A stretch of 64,000 nucleotides of DNA from Reichenbachiella ulvae (GCF_025833875.1 NZ_JAOYOD010000001.1:1612001-1676000); one strand, 5' to 3'; shown: positions 28,649 to 39,200, counted from the first letter of the stretch. The notes: generated from the letters alone by a model not told the origin. A program made the numbers and translations.

Positions 28649-30464
28649 ATGGCTGATAGCCAGTTTTGTTGTATTAGCATCCTTCTTAACGACTTTAGGT
28701 CAAGAACTCAACCCGCAGCATTTAGTAAGCCTGAGTTTGAAAGACGCTACTCTCCAGGAGGCGCTTCAGTCCCTAGATGCCATGCCGGATTTTACGCTAT
28801 CCTACAATCCAGGCACTTTACCTGAAAAATCTCATATCACTAAGAAGTACGTCAATCAACCGATAGATGAGATATTAAAAGATTTGCTAGGTGATGATTT
28901 CGAAATCAAACATATTGGTCGATATGTAATCATCCAGAAAAAAGAAAAAAAGGAAAAGAAAAACGTTACTATTAGCGGAGATATCAAGGATGCTAAAACA
29001 GGTAAGACTCTTAAAAATGTAACGGTATACGAGGTAAACACCTTGAACTCTACCCTATCAGATGAGGAAGGCCAATTTAAACTCAAAGTAAAAAGCAAAA
29101 ATGAAATCGCCACCTTTGCCATCAGCCGAAAGGACTATCAGGACACAATAATTCAGGTTCAGGATGCCCCTAAACTTCAGCAGGACATCTACCTTCAACC
29201 CTCCAAAGATGCAAAGCCAGTAAATAAAGAAAGAGACCTATGGTTGGAGACCAAAAAACTGGTCAAATTATTTACCAGCTACAATAATCGAAAGAACACC
29301 GAAAATGTAGATAATATTCAGGATCGCTATTTTCAGGTTTCCTTTGTCCCCTCCATTGGTACCAATATGAGTATGGGTGGTCAAGTGCGTCACAAATATT
29401 CCTTTAATGTGCTGGCAGGCTACTCTTATGGCTTGGACCAAGGATTCGAGCTTGGTGGACTTTATAATATCGATCGCAGTGACATATCAGGATGCCAGAT
29501 CGGTGGAATCGGCAATACCGTAGGTGGAAAAACCAAAGGTGTGCAAATAGGTGGTGTAATTAATGTTGGACGAGAACGATTAGAAGGTACACAAATATCC
29601 GGTGTCACCAACTGGATCAGCGATAGTGTCAAGGGTTTTCAACTGGCTGGTTTCAACAACTATTCTAAAGGACTCAATGGCGCACAAGTATCTGGATTCA
29701 CCAATATTGCCTCTACTACCGATGGCTTCCAGTTGGCAGGTTTTAGCAATCACGCCAGAGATATTGAAGGAATGCAGCTTTCTTCTGTGATCAACACCGC
29801 TCGGAAGATCAATGGAGTGCAATTAACAGCGGTCATCAATGTCGCCGAAACAACTGATGGTATGCAAATAAGCTCCCTTCTCAACACCACCAAAAATCTG
29901 AAAGGTGTACAATTAGGAATCATCAATTACGCAGATTCTATTAGCGAAAACGCCTTACAAATTGGTTTTATCAATCTGGGAAGAAAGAATCACTTGTTTG
30001 AATTTGGAACAGAATATAGCGATGTGATACCCTGGAGGATCAGTCTCAGAACAGGAACAAACAAATTCTATACGGCCATTTCGGCAGGCACACAATTTAC
30101 TGAAAGAACCGAATCTGAGGCGCTTTGGTCTTATGGACTGGGTTTTGGATCTAAACTATTCATGACTAAAAAATTCTTTTTCAACCCAGAGATCAATTGC
30201 CACAACCTCCTGTGGCACAACGACTCTGACCATGAATCTTTGAATCTACTCAACAAGCTGCATCTCAATTTGGGCTATCAGTTTTTCAATCACTTGAGTA
30301 TAACAGGTGGTCCGGCACTCAATATTTATGTCACCGATTATATGAATCCGCAAACTGGTGACCTGGGAATGCAGATTGCGAAAAACACTTTTTATGATCA
30401 GGTAGAAGAAGAAAACACCAGAGTTCAAATATGGCTTGGATATCAATTTGCCATTCGTTTTTAA
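28635..30464 (+). CDS. STN-domain surface protein with LA_2272-like 15-16-residue repeats
   Basis: The start is placed at ATG 28635, which begins a signal peptide (WLIASFVVLASFLTTLG); an ATG eight codons earlier is also open. Order: STN domain (about residues 30-100, QEALQSLDAMPDFTLSYNPG), a carboxypeptidase-regulatory-like domain (about 110-190), a linker, then about ten or eleven repeats (about 286-450) with consensus G-x-Q-hydrophobic-small-small-hydrophobic-x-N and period 15-16, as in LA_2272-type surface repeats. The C-terminus has beta strands ending in RVQIWLGYQFAIRF, as in an outer-membrane barrel. The TonB plug and SusC barrel normally found after an STN domain at a sigma/FecR locus are missing, so it is an atypical signalling or effector partner. 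Function unknown. Confidence 0.85.
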   Translation: MAVNRWLIASFVVLASFLTTLGQELNPQHLVSLSLKDATLQEALQSLDAMPDFTLSYNPGTLPEKSHITKKYVNQPIDEILKDLLGDDFEIKHIGRYVIIQKKEKKEKKNVTISGDIKDAKTGKTLKNVTVYEVNTLNSTLSDEEGQFKLKVKSKNEIATFAISRKDYQDTIIQVQDAPKLQQDIYLQPSKDAKPVNKERDLWLETKKLVKLFTSYNNRKNTENVDNIQDRYFQVSFVPSIGTNMSMGGQVRHKYSFNVLAGYSYGLDQGFELGGLYNIDRSDISGCQIGGIGNTVGGKTKGVQIGGVINVGRERLEGTQISGVTNWISDSVKGFQLAGFNNYSKGLNGAQVSGFTNIASTTDGFQLAGFSNHARDIEGMQLSSVINTARKINGVQLTAVINVAETTDGMQISSLLNTTKNLKGVQLGIINYADSISENALQIGFINLGRKNHLFEFGTEYSDVIPWRISLRTGTNKFYTAISAGTQFTERTESEALWSYGLGFGSKLFMTKKFFFNPEINCHNLLWHNDSDHESLNLLNKLHLNLGYQFFNHLSITGGPALNIYVTDYMNPQTGDLGMQIAKNTFYDQVEEENTRVQIWLGYQFAIRF

Positions 30465-30563
30465 TAGGCTGTTAGACAAACTCATCATTCCACTTAATAA
30501 TTTCGGTAAGACTCTGCAGAGTAATCCCTAATTTCGCAGACTAAAAAAACAACCAGGGATTTT

Positions 30564-33047
30564 ATGCCATTCGATCCATTTCAAATAGACCTTCCAATCA
30601 CTGAGGTAATTGCGCCAACTCAGCAACAGCTGAAAGACAACAACACTTTGATTGTACATGCACCTCCGGGAGCGGGCAAAAGCACCCTGCTGCCTTTAGC
30701 GCTATTGGAAGAGGAATGGTTGAATGGAAAGAAGATCATAATGCTGGAGCCACGGAGACTGGCTGCACGATCTATTGCTACCAGAATGGCAGAACTGATA
30801 GGCGAAAAAGTGGGGCAAACCATTGGCTATCGAATTCGCTTCGACAATAAGGTATCTGACAAAACCCGTATCGAAGTGGTAACGGAAGGTATTCTTACTC
30901 GCATGCTCCATAGCGACAATGCGATCGAAGAAGTGGCGATGGTGATTTTTGACGAGTTCCATGAGCGCAGTATCCATGCAGATGTGGCACTAGCCCTATG
31001 TCGAGAAGCTCAGCAAGTACTAAGACCTGATCTCAAGATCATGATTATGTCTGCTACGCTCAATACTAATGAGCTGACAGAACTCCTTCAATCACCATTA
31101 GTCGAAAGTAAGGGGCGACAATACCCTGTAGATGTGCACTACGAAGATCAGCAGGACGAATGGATGATGTCCGAAATCGCCGCTCGCATGATCAGTAAGG
31201 CTGTTAAAAAACATGAAGGCGATGTACTGGCCTTTTTCCCTGGTCAGGGCGAAATATCTCGATGCGAAGAAATCCTCAGAAAAGACCTCAAAGACTTTGC
31301 TATTCATCCTTTGTATGGATCACTTCCGCACGGCAAGCAAATGGCTGCCATTAGACCCAACAAAGATGGGAAACGAAAAATCGTACTGGCTACCTCGATC
31401 GCAGAGACCAGTTTGACCATTGAAGGAATTAAAATTGTAGTAGATACAGGCTTTGGACGTAGCTCTCAATTTGATCCTCAATCGGGGCTTTCAAGACTTC
31501 AGACCGTTCAGATCAGTCAGGACGCGGCAGATCAACGTGCAGGACGAGCAGGACGATTGAGTCCTGGCGTGTGCTACCGCATGTGGTCAAGGGCGACCCA
31601 GGACCGGATGCAAAAACATCTAACACCAGAGATACTGGAGGCCGACTTGGCTTCACTGGTATTGGACATGGCCCAGTGGGGTATCACCAATATCGATGAG
31701 ATGACCTGGCTCACTCCCCCACCCAAAGCGGCCATTTACCAGGCTCAAGAGCTCCTTCATCAGCTAGAGGCACTCGAGGACGGTAAGATTACAGATCATG
31801 GACAGGCACTCCATCGACTGCCTTGCCATCCGCGTATTGCTCACATGCTGCTCATGGCAGAAGATCAATCGAATCTGGCTTTGGCTTGCGACATTGCCGC
31901 CTTACTGGAAGAAAGAGACCCATTGGGCCGAGAAGCAGGTACGGACATCAACGAGCGAATCATCGTTCTAAGAAGACAGCGGGGCGAAAACCGATTGAAC
32001 CGTCATTTCAGCCGAATAGAAAAAATAGCTGGCCAATACCGCAAACTATTTGACGAAGAAGCAGAAAATGACAGCTTCGACCCATACGAAACCGGCATTC
32101 TGCTCTCTTACGCTTACCCTGAGCGAATTGCCTATGCTCGCCCGGGAAACAATGCCCAATTTCAACTCTCTAATGGGAAATATGCAATGCTAGGGCATAA
32201 AGATGATCTGGCTCACGAACCCTGGCTAGCCATTGCCCATATGGATGCAAGAGATGGCATGGGCAAGATATTCATGGCCTCCCCACTCAATCCAAGGGAC
32301 CTGATGCCTATGGTCAAGGAAAAGGAAATCATTACCTGGGACACCAGACAAGGAGGCCTGATTGCCTCATTGGATATGCGTATCGGAAGCATCACGCTGA
32401 AATCCACACCTCTTCCTGATCCAGACGAATCTAGACTGGTCGAAGCAATCAGTGAAGCCATCAAGAAGGAAGGTGAAAGGCTTTTGGACATCAACAAAGA
32501 GGTGATCAAATGGCAAAACCGAATATTGAGCCTTCGCAAATGGAACCCCGGACAAGGTTGGCCAGATGTCAGTACCCCAACGCTTCTGATGACCAACGGT
32601 ACCTGGCTCTCTCCTTATCTGGATGGTGTAAAGAAACCCGATGACCTTAAGAAATTGGACCTAAAATCCATCCTACACCATTCTCTTGATTATGCCTTAC
32701 AAGGCAAACTCGAGGAGTTGGCTCCTGAGAGAATCGAGGTACCTAGCGGATCAAAGATTCAATTGGAGTATGCCTCTGATGGAGCTGCACCGGTTCTGGC
32801 TGTTCGCTTGCAAGAGGTTTTCGGATTGGCAGAGACTCCTCGAATCAATGACGGTAAAACTCCGGTTTTAATGCATTTGCTATCCCCAGGATTCAAACCA
32901 GTACAGATCACCTCTGATCTCAACAGCTTTTGGAACAATGCCTATTTCGAGGTTAAAAAGGACTTGAAAGGTCGCTACCCTAAACACGTGTGGCCTGAAG
33001 ATCCATGGAAGGAACAAGCCATTCGAGGTGTGAAAAAGAAGAAGTAG
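30564..33047 (+). CDS. hrpB: ATP-dependent RNA helicase HrpB
   Basis: This 827-residue DExH-box helicase has Walker A GAGKST, motif II DEFHER, motif III SATLNT, and motif VI DQRAGRAGRLSPG in its two RecA-like domains (about residues 10-340). The helicase-associated region and the HrpB C-terminal domain follow, ending with the family-typical RYPKHVWPEDP motif. The biological role of HrpB in bacteria is poorly defined. It converges with the lipase gene with two bases between stops. Confidence 0.95.
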   Translation: MPFDPFQIDLPITEVIAPTQQQLKDNNTLIVHAPPGAGKSTLLPLALLEEEWLNGKKIIMLEPRRLAARSIATRMAELIGEKVGQTIGYRIRFDNKVSDKTRIEVVTEGILTRMLHSDNAIEEVAMVIFDEFHERSIHADVALALCREAQQVLRPDLKIMIMSATLNTNELTELLQSPLVESKGRQYPVDVHYEDQQDEWMMSEIAARMISKAVKKHEGDVLAFFPGQGEISRCEEILRKDLKDFAIHPLYGSLPHGKQMAAIRPNKDGKRKIVLATSIAETSLTIEGIKIVVDTGFGRSSQFDPQSGLSRLQTVQISQDAADQRAGRAGRLSPGVCYRMWSRATQDRMQKHLTPEILEADLASLVLDMAQWGITNIDEMTWLTPPPKAAIYQAQELLHQLEALEDGKITDHGQALHRLPCHPRIAHMLLMAEDQSNLALACDIAALLEERDPLGREAGTDINERIIVLRRQRGENRLNRHFSRIEKIAGQYRKLFDEEAENDSFDPYETGILLSYAYPERIAYARPGNNAQFQLSNGKYAMLGHKDDLAHEPWLAIAHMDARDGMGKIFMASPLNPRDLMPMVKEKEIITWDTRQGGLIASLDMRIGSITLKSTPLPDPDESRLVEAISEAIKKEGERLLDINKEVIKWQNRILSLRKWNPGQGWPDVSTPTLLMTNGTWLSPYLDGVKKPDDLKKLDLKSILHHSLDYALQGKLEELAPERIEVPSGSKIQLEYASDGAAPVLAVRLQEVFGLAETPRINDGKTPVLMHLLSPGFKPVQITSDLNSFWNNAYFEVKKDLKGRYPKHVWPEDPWKEQAIRGVKKKK

Positions 33048-33049
33048 GC

Positions 33050-34240
33050 TTATAAATTCTCTGGTAGAATTTCTGGCCTGATCACATCATACTCTTGCCT
33101 AAAATAGGTCTTCATCAAACTGAGGTAGTAATTATGAGGTTTATGTTGAAAAAACATTGGCTCCTTCTTATAAAAATGTTTGTTTACAACATGGCCAGTT
33201 GCCGGATCAATAGAAATTTTATTTAATAAAGAATCACTTTTCAATATAGATGAATCTTTAAGGACTTTGGGGTACTCCACTGGAGGCAACTCAAACCTAT
33301 TGCCAATTGGATAGTAGTTAATTTCATTTCGATGTTTAGGCATTTCTACAGAGCCAAGCTCATTGACGATTCGTGACTCTGCACGACTACTCATAGTATC
33401 GACAAAACGTGTTACTTTTCTATTAAGTGAATTAAATAAGATATTACTTAAAAAATCCATTCTATCAATTTCACCATCTACTAAGGCGTGTATCTCCTTA
33501 GAAGAGAGCGTACCTTCCTCATAACTAATTGGCAGTTTTGGCACTATATCCGAAGGGATGATAAAACTAAAACTCCAGCCCTTCTTTGCATACTCTAAGT
33601 TGTATTCATCTACAAAGCTCTTATTTCCAATCATAGGATTGGCAAAAGCATACATTTTAAACTGGTTCTTATCAGAAATCATCTCTGGCCCTAACCTATC
33701 GAGATAAACCATCATCAATGCAGCCAAAGAACCTCCCTGACTATGTCCTGTAATGTATATATCATATATACCAATAGCATTCAAATATTTGATCTGCATC
33801 AGCACAGACTGATGTAGATAGGCTAATCCCAGCAGATAACCTGAATGAACTGCAGCAGTCGAATCATCCGATAAATCATAGTCATAGGCTTCACTTTGAA
33901 TCTTGATTTGACCTTTGGCTGGAATCATAGCCGACTTGAAATTAGCCAACCAGCTTAGTTCCTGATCAGTGGAACCCCTAAAATTCAATACTGCAGCCTC
34001 ATTCTCCCCCTTAATATAAACCTGAAATTTATTATCCATTCCAAGCGTGCCTGAGGTAAACTCCTTTTTATATCCATCAGGAAGGATGACAGAATCATCA
34101 TCATATAATTCTAAATATGTAAAACTGTTACATATCTGAATCATATCTTTCACTTCATGCCACACAAGTCCCGACTTAAACTGGGCATAAGTGACCTGAA
34201 AAAAAAACAAAAACAACAGGAAGATAAAAACCTTTTTCAT
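33050..34240 (-). CDS. Secreted lipase (class 3 alpha/beta hydrolase)
   Basis: This roughly 396-residue protein has a signal peptide (VFIFLLFLFFFQVTYAQ) and a class 3 lipase fold with the nucleophile elbow GHSQGGS and upstream AVLNFRGSTDQELSWLANF, which holds the oxyanion-loop region. Class 3 lipases hydrolyse acylglycerols or phospholipids. I place the start at ATG 34240, because the in-frame start six codons upstream is TTG and precedes the signal peptide. Catalytic Asp and His are likely in SDIVPKLP and the C-terminal third, but I cannot assign them surely. The true substrate is unknown. Confidence 0.85.
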   Translation of the reverse strand: MKKVFIFLLFLFFFQVTYAQFKSGLVWHEVKDMIQICNSFTYLELYDDDSVILPDGYKKEFTSGTLGMDNKFQVYIKGENEAAVLNFRGSTDQELSWLANFKSAMIPAKGQIKIQSEAYDYDLSDDSTAAVHSGYLLGLAYLHQSVLMQIKYLNAIGIYDIYITGHSQGGSLAALMMVYLDRLGPEMISDKNQFKMYAFANPMIGNKSFVDEYNLEYAKKGWSFSFIIPSDIVPKLPISYEEGTLSSKEIHALVDGEIDRMDFLSNILFNSLNRKVTRFVDTMSSRAESRIVNELGSVEMPKHRNEINYYPIGNRFELPPVEYPKVLKDSSILKSDSLLNKISIDPATGHVVNKHFYKKEPMFFQHKPHNYYLSLMKTYFRQEYDVIRPEILPENL

Positions 34241-34294
34241 GATTATAACTTTAATCAAACTTAAGTAAATATCATACCAAAAAAGAAGTAAGCG

Positions 34295-35821
34295 CTAGTG
34301 AATTCCATGCATCATCTTTTTCATCAATGGAGCCAAAACGAAAACCATAGCAGCACCACTCACGACTAAAAATGCAATGCTTTCGAATCCTTCGGTATAA
34401 ATCATCAAAGACTCCATTGGATCCACATCTTCTGCAGCACCTTCTACTGCCAGGTATTTGCCCACTGCACCTACAATCCTAAAAGCGAAAGAAGAACTCA
34501 AAAACCAAACCCCCATCATGAAACTAACCACCTTTGCAGGTGCTAATTCTGTGACCTTAGACAAACCAACTGGTGACATAAATAGCTCTCCTGTGGACAT
34601 AAGAAAATATCCCGCAACAAAAGTCCACATTGGCACTTTGCCTAATTCACTGGCAAAACTCCCACTCCAGGCGAACATCGCATAAGATGCACCTAGAAAC
34701 AGTAACCCATAACCAAACTTGTAAGGAGTATAAGGGTTTGTTCTCAGCTTAGACAAGCGAACCCACATCCACGAAAACGGAAGTGCCAAAAGAATAATTA
34801 CTAAGGCTGTAATGGAATTAGTTTGAGAGGCATTCATACCAACCAAATCCACATTTCTGAAAGCAAAAAGCGTCAATGTACTACCGGAAAGCTCCTGACC
34901 ACCCCAAAACATAGTCATAAACATGGTGAGCAATACTATGACGAGTAATTGCTGCCTTTCAGCCTTGCTGACCTGAATCATCGTACTCACAATCACGGCG
35001 AGAATTACAGCCAAAATAATATAGAAAATATACTCTACAACCTGCCCCTCATAATGCACTTCACCAATTAAGGGAATGTAGATTTGACCATAATACATAA
35101 TCAAAGCCACAAGCGGAACGATACATATTGCGATAATAGGCACCCATCTTTTAATGCTGATACCCGCAAATTTATTCTTCAGGTATTCTTCATCAGATGC
35201 GAAACCATGCTGACCAAAAATCCCATTAGCAATACCCAGTCTAAAAACAATAAGCCCTGCAACCATGCCTATACCTGCCGCACCGAAACCATAATGCCAG
35301 CCATAGCTGAATCCTAGCCATCCGCAGAATAAGGGAGCTACGAAAGCCCCTGTGTTTATTCCCATATAAAACAAAGTGAATCCAGAGTCACGGCGTTTAT
35401 CTCCGGTAGGATATAGCGCTCCGACAAATGAGGAAATATTGGGTTTGAACAAGCCATTACCTACAATCAATAGGGCAAGAGCCATAAAGAAGCAAACCTC
35501 ATTTTCGAAGGCCAAAACAAAATGCCCCAATGCCATAAATATCCCTCCTATCGTAATGGCTCGACGAAAACCTAAAAGCCGATCCGCCAGCATACCTCCC
35601 AAAACAGGCGTAGCATAGGCAAGCCCACCATAGGACGCATATATAGTCCCTGCAATATCATCTCTGTCCACTAAGGATCGATACACTTCTTCAGTCATGT
35701 AGAGCATCAAAAGTGCTCTCATGCCATAGAAACTAAAACGCTCCCACAGCTCAGCGAAAAACAAATAGAAGAGTCCTTTAGGGTGACCAAATAATTGTGG
35801 TGTATCGAGTTCCTGATTCAT
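34295..35821 (-). CDS. Proton-dependent oligopeptide (POT/PTR2) transporter
   Basis: This protein of about 508 residues is a multi-span inner-membrane transporter of the POT family, importing di- and tripeptides with protons. The signature ELWERFSFYGMRALL (ExxERFxYYG) lies in helix 1, followed by the PTR2 motif GGMLADRLLGFRRAI and NGLFKPNISSFVG. The start is ATG 35821; the frame is open eight codons further to a TTG. Peptide uptake fits with the zinc metallohydrolase import locus elsewhere in the window, but the genes are not linked. Confidence 0.92.
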   Translation of the reverse strand: MNQELDTPQLFGHPKGLFYLFFAELWERFSFYGMRALLMLYMTEEVYRSLVDRDDIAGTIYASYGGLAYATPVLGGMLADRLLGFRRAITIGGIFMALGHFVLAFENEVCFFMALALLIVGNGLFKPNISSFVGALYPTGDKRRDSGFTLFYMGINTGAFVAPLFCGWLGFSYGWHYGFGAAGIGMVAGLIVFRLGIANGIFGQHGFASDEEYLKNKFAGISIKRWVPIIAICIVPLVALIMYYGQIYIPLIGEVHYEGQVVEYIFYIILAVILAVIVSTMIQVSKAERQQLLVIVLLTMFMTMFWGGQELSGSTLTLFAFRNVDLVGMNASQTNSITALVIILLALPFSWMWVRLSKLRTNPYTPYKFGYGLLFLGASYAMFAWSGSFASELGKVPMWTFVAGYFLMSTGELFMSPVGLSKVTELAPAKVVSFMMGVWFLSSSFAFRIVGAVGKYLAVEGAAEDVDPMESLMIYTEGFESIAFLVVSGAAMVFVLAPLMKKMMHGIH

Positions 35822-35989
35822 ATTTCCAATTTCTACACTTTTCAATCCGCTAATATATCAAAACAACTGAGTTTACAACTTACCGCCTGTGTAGATATTC
35901 CGAGCTCCCAAACATATCATCCTATTCACCAACTATCCCTGCAAAAACTAATAGGATATTGACTAACTTCCCTTCAACAAAAGCCGATT

Positions 35990-37486
35990 ATGAAAAAACT
36001 ATTGACACTACTAGTTCTGTTATCTAGTCTCCAAATTCATGCCCAGCAATCTCTGGGAATCTTCGACAATCACTTAGACATAGGCTCTTCCAAAAACGAA
36101 GGATTTGCCTTTTATGATGCTTCTAATCAGACCTACACACTTGGGGGGTCTGGTGTCAATGTTTGGGGCACCAATGATCAATTCCATTATTTATGGACTA
36201 CTATTCAGGGTGATTTCATTCTTAGGGCCGAAGTGGAATTCCACGGTCAGGGCGTAGATCCTCACAGGAAGGCAGGATGGATGGTAAAAAACGATTTGGA
36301 AAGCAATACTGCCCATGTCAATGCCTGTACACACGGCGATGGACTTACGTCATTGCAACATCGCAAAGAGACCAATGGAGAAACATCAGAGAAGGTGTCT
36401 CAAGATTCATCAGTTCAAATGATTCAGCTCGAACGCCGGGGCGATACATTCATCATGTCTACAGCTCAATTCGGTTCAGAACCTACCGAAGTGCAATTGG
36501 ACAGCATGCCAATGGACACTGAGGTATATGTCGGACTCTACGTATGTGCGCACAATCCAGACATTACGGAGACGGTTACTTTTAGAAATGTCAGAATCTC
36601 TCGTCCAGCTCCCGAAGATTTGGTTCCTTATCAAGATTATTTAGGCAGTCGATTAGAGCTTTTGGATATCGAAACTGGGCATAGAACATTGCTCACAGAA
36701 TCTGCACATTCCATTCAAGCACCTAATTGGACACCTGATGGTCAGACACTGATCTACAACTCTAAAGGTCGATTATACAACTATGACTTAGAATCTGGAA
36801 ATATATCATCGCTCAACACAGGCTTTGCCATCAACAACAACAATGACCATGTCCTGACCTTTGATGGAACCAAAATGGGTATCAGTCATCACAATGCAGA
36901 TGACGAAGGCAATTCGAGCATCTATTATCTACCTATCGAAGGAAGCGATCAACCTATTAAAGTCACAAAATCTGGAGTGGGCGCCTCCTACCTTCACGGC
37001 TGGTCACCCGATGAAAGCAAAATGATATTTACAGGTCACCGCAAAGGACAATATGACATCTATCAAGTGGATGTAAAGACGGGTAAAGAAACCCAACTGA
37101 CGAACGAAAAAACACTGGACGATGGCTCAGAATACAGTCCGGATGGCAAATACATCTTCTTCAATTCGGTCAGGACTGGGACCATGCAACTTTGGAGAAT
37201 GGATGCCAATGGCAAAAACCCAAAACAATTGACCTTTGATGAGTACAACGACTGGTTTCCTCATGTCAGCCCTGACAAGAAATGGATCGTATTCATTTCA
37301 TTCCCAAAGGACATCAATCCTAATGATCATCCATTTTACAAACGTTGTTTGATACGTCTGATGCCACATGAAGGAGGTGAGCCCAAGGTGATAGGCTATA
37401 TTTATGGAGGGCAAGGAAGCATGAATGTACCTAACTGGTCACCAGACAGCAAAAAAATCGCACTGGTCACTAACACTGACAATTAA
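35990..37486 (+). CDS. Secreted TolB-like beta-propeller protein with DUF1349-like N-terminus
   Basis: This 498-residue protein has a signal peptide (LLTLLVLLSSLQIHAQ), an N-terminal concanavalin-like sandwich resembling DUF1349 (about residues 25-205, WTTIQGDFILRAEVEFHGQG), and a C-terminal six-blade-type propeller built from PD40/TolB repeats (about 225-498), each with motifs such as APNWTPDGQTLIY, SPDESKMIFTGHR, SPDGKYIFFNS, SPDKKWIVFIS and SPDSKKIALV. Such proteins bind other envelope proteins or glycans; no catalytic residues are apparent. It stands as a single gene. Confidence 0.85.
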   Translation: MKKLLTLLVLLSSLQIHAQQSLGIFDNHLDIGSSKNEGFAFYDASNQTYTLGGSGVNVWGTNDQFHYLWTTIQGDFILRAEVEFHGQGVDPHRKAGWMVKNDLESNTAHVNACTHGDGLTSLQHRKETNGETSEKVSQDSSVQMIQLERRGDTFIMSTAQFGSEPTEVQLDSMPMDTEVYVGLYVCAHNPDITETVTFRNVRISRPAPEDLVPYQDYLGSRLELLDIETGHRTLLTESAHSIQAPNWTPDGQTLIYNSKGRLYNYDLESGNISSLNTGFAINNNNDHVLTFDGTKMGISHHNADDEGNSSIYYLPIEGSDQPIKVTKSGVGASYLHGWSPDESKMIFTGHRKGQYDIYQVDVKTGKETQLTNEKTLDDGSEYSPDGKYIFFNSVRTGTMQLWRMDANGKNPKQLTFDEYNDWFPHVSPDKKWIVFISFPKDINPNDHPFYKRCLIRLMPHEGGEPKVIGYIYGGQGSMNVPNWSPDSKKIALVTNTDN

Positions 37487-37604
37487 GTAATAAGACTTTT
37501 ATCAGTCATGGCTTAAGATTTAGAATAGTAGCTATTATCTTCGACTTTGTATCAAAATAGGAAGGAAATCAAATAGCTAAAACTATTTTGATATCAACAG
37601 CTTC

Positions 37605-39200
37605 ATGCCAAAAAACTATTCTAAATTCTCTCCTAACCTAGACAAGGGACCCTATGATCATATCATCATTGGCTCTGGTATAGGCAGCCTCACCCTGGCT
37701 ACCATGCTTGCTCGCTGTGGCCGCAAAGTGGCCATATTCGAGCGTCATTACGTCCCGGGTGGTTTCACTCACGCATTCAAAAGGAAAAATGGATTCCAGT
37801 GGGATGTCGGAGTGCACTACATGGGCAACATGACCAAAAAAGATGGTTTAAGAAAGATCATGGATTTCTTAACCAACCATAGGTTGGAATGGGAACCCAT
37901 GGGCGACATCTACGATGTGGTATACATAGAGGGAGACAAATATGAATTCCCGGCTGGAAAAGAGAATTTCAGAACCCAGATGAAGGGCTACTTCCCTGAC
38001 GACTCTGAAGCCATCGATCAATACCTGGACCTCATTGATCGCACAAATAGAAAAGGTTCGGCTTTCTTCATGGAAAAATCCTTTGAACCCTGGCTGAGTT
38101 GGCTACTAGGCGGTCTCATTAGAAAACCCTATCAAAAAATAAGCAACCGAACTACCTTTGAGGTACTAAACGACATCACCAGCAACCCACGACTCATAGC
38201 CGTACTATGCGGACAGTGTGGAAACTATGGACTACCTCCTAGAGAGAGCAGTTTCGCAGCACACGCCATGGTCATTGGGCATTTTATGGAAGGGGGCTTC
38301 TACCCTCACGGTGGCAGCCCTAAAATAGCTGAAAGAACCCTGGAAACTCTGGAAAAACTGGGGGCAGACATCTTTGTTAGTTCTGAGGTATCTGAGATAG
38401 TTGTCGAAAAAAACCGTGTACTTGGAATCAAGGTAAAGGAGCATTTCATTCCCTGCAAAAGTGTAATCAGCAATATTGGTGTCAACAACACATTCAATTA
38501 TTTGCTATCAGAACCACAACGAAAAAAATGCGGTTTCGATCTGCAGTCAGTTGAGCCCTCCAGTGCTCATCTTTGTTTGTACGTAGGACTGAACAAAGGG
38601 GATCATGAATTGCAGCTGCCTAAACATAATATCTGGTGCTACGCCAACGAACACATCTCGTCCAACCTAACTGATATCACAGCAGAAAGTGCTGCAAGCA
38701 AATTTTCGTACATCTCCTTCCCTTCTGCCAAAGACCCGGAATGGAGAAAAGAAAATCCCGACAAGGCCACCATACAGGCCATCACAGCAGCGCGATACGA
38801 TTGGTTCAAAGACTATGAAGAACAGCCCTGGCTTAAACGAGAAGAAGCTTATCTGCAGATCAAAAAGAGTTTTGAGAATAGCATGTTGGATCGCTTGTAC
38901 GAATTAGTTCCTCAAATCAAAGGACATGTACAATATACCGAGGTTTCTTCTCCTCTCAGCACCCGTCACTTCACCAATTACAAGAATGGAGAGATATACG
39001 GTCTGGCACATAGCCCTGAACGCTTCAACCTATCTTTTCTCCGTCCATATACCAAAATCAAAGGGTTGAAACTAGTAGGTCAAGACATCACGCTAGTAGG
39101 TGTAGGAGGCGCTATGCTGTCCGGCATGCTTTGTGCCATCACTATTCTCAAGTTCAGAATTTGGAAGGTTTTCAAGGCCTTTAACGAGCCTCTCCCTTAA
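37605..39200 (+). CDS. Retinol saturase/phytoene desaturase-like FAD oxidoreductase
   Basis: This 531-residue flavoprotein begins its FAD-binding Rossmann fold with DHIIIGSGIGSLTLATMLARCGRKVAIFERH (GxGxxG; described by its core) and continues with VPGGFTHAFKR and WDVGVHYMGNM, typical of the all-trans-retinol 13,14-reductase branch of the CrtI superfamily. The C-terminal FAD motif GLKLVGQDITLVGVGGAMLSG is present. It probably reduces or oxidises conjugated polyene or carotenoid-type lipids, but no carotenoid gene is adjacent. It precedes the patatin gene by 84 bases on the same strand. Confidence 0.85.
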   Translation: MPKNYSKFSPNLDKGPYDHIIIGSGIGSLTLATMLARCGRKVAIFERHYVPGGFTHAFKRKNGFQWDVGVHYMGNMTKKDGLRKIMDFLTNHRLEWEPMGDIYDVVYIEGDKYEFPAGKENFRTQMKGYFPDDSEAIDQYLDLIDRTNRKGSAFFMEKSFEPWLSWLLGGLIRKPYQKISNRTTFEVLNDITSNPRLIAVLCGQCGNYGLPPRESSFAAHAMVIGHFMEGGFYPHGGSPKIAERTLETLEKLGADIFVSSEVSEIVVEKNRVLGIKVKEHFIPCKSVISNIGVNNTFNYLLSEPQRKKCGFDLQSVEPSSAHLCLYVGLNKGDHELQLPKHNIWCYANEHISSNLTDITAESAASKFSYISFPSAKDPEWRKENPDKATIQAITAARYDWFKDYEEQPWLKREEAYLQIKKSFENSMLDRLYELVPQIKGHVQYTEVSSPLSTRHFTNYKNGEIYGLAHSPERFNLSFLRPYTKIKGLKLVGQDITLVGVGGAMLSGMLCAITILKFRIWKVFKAFNEPLP

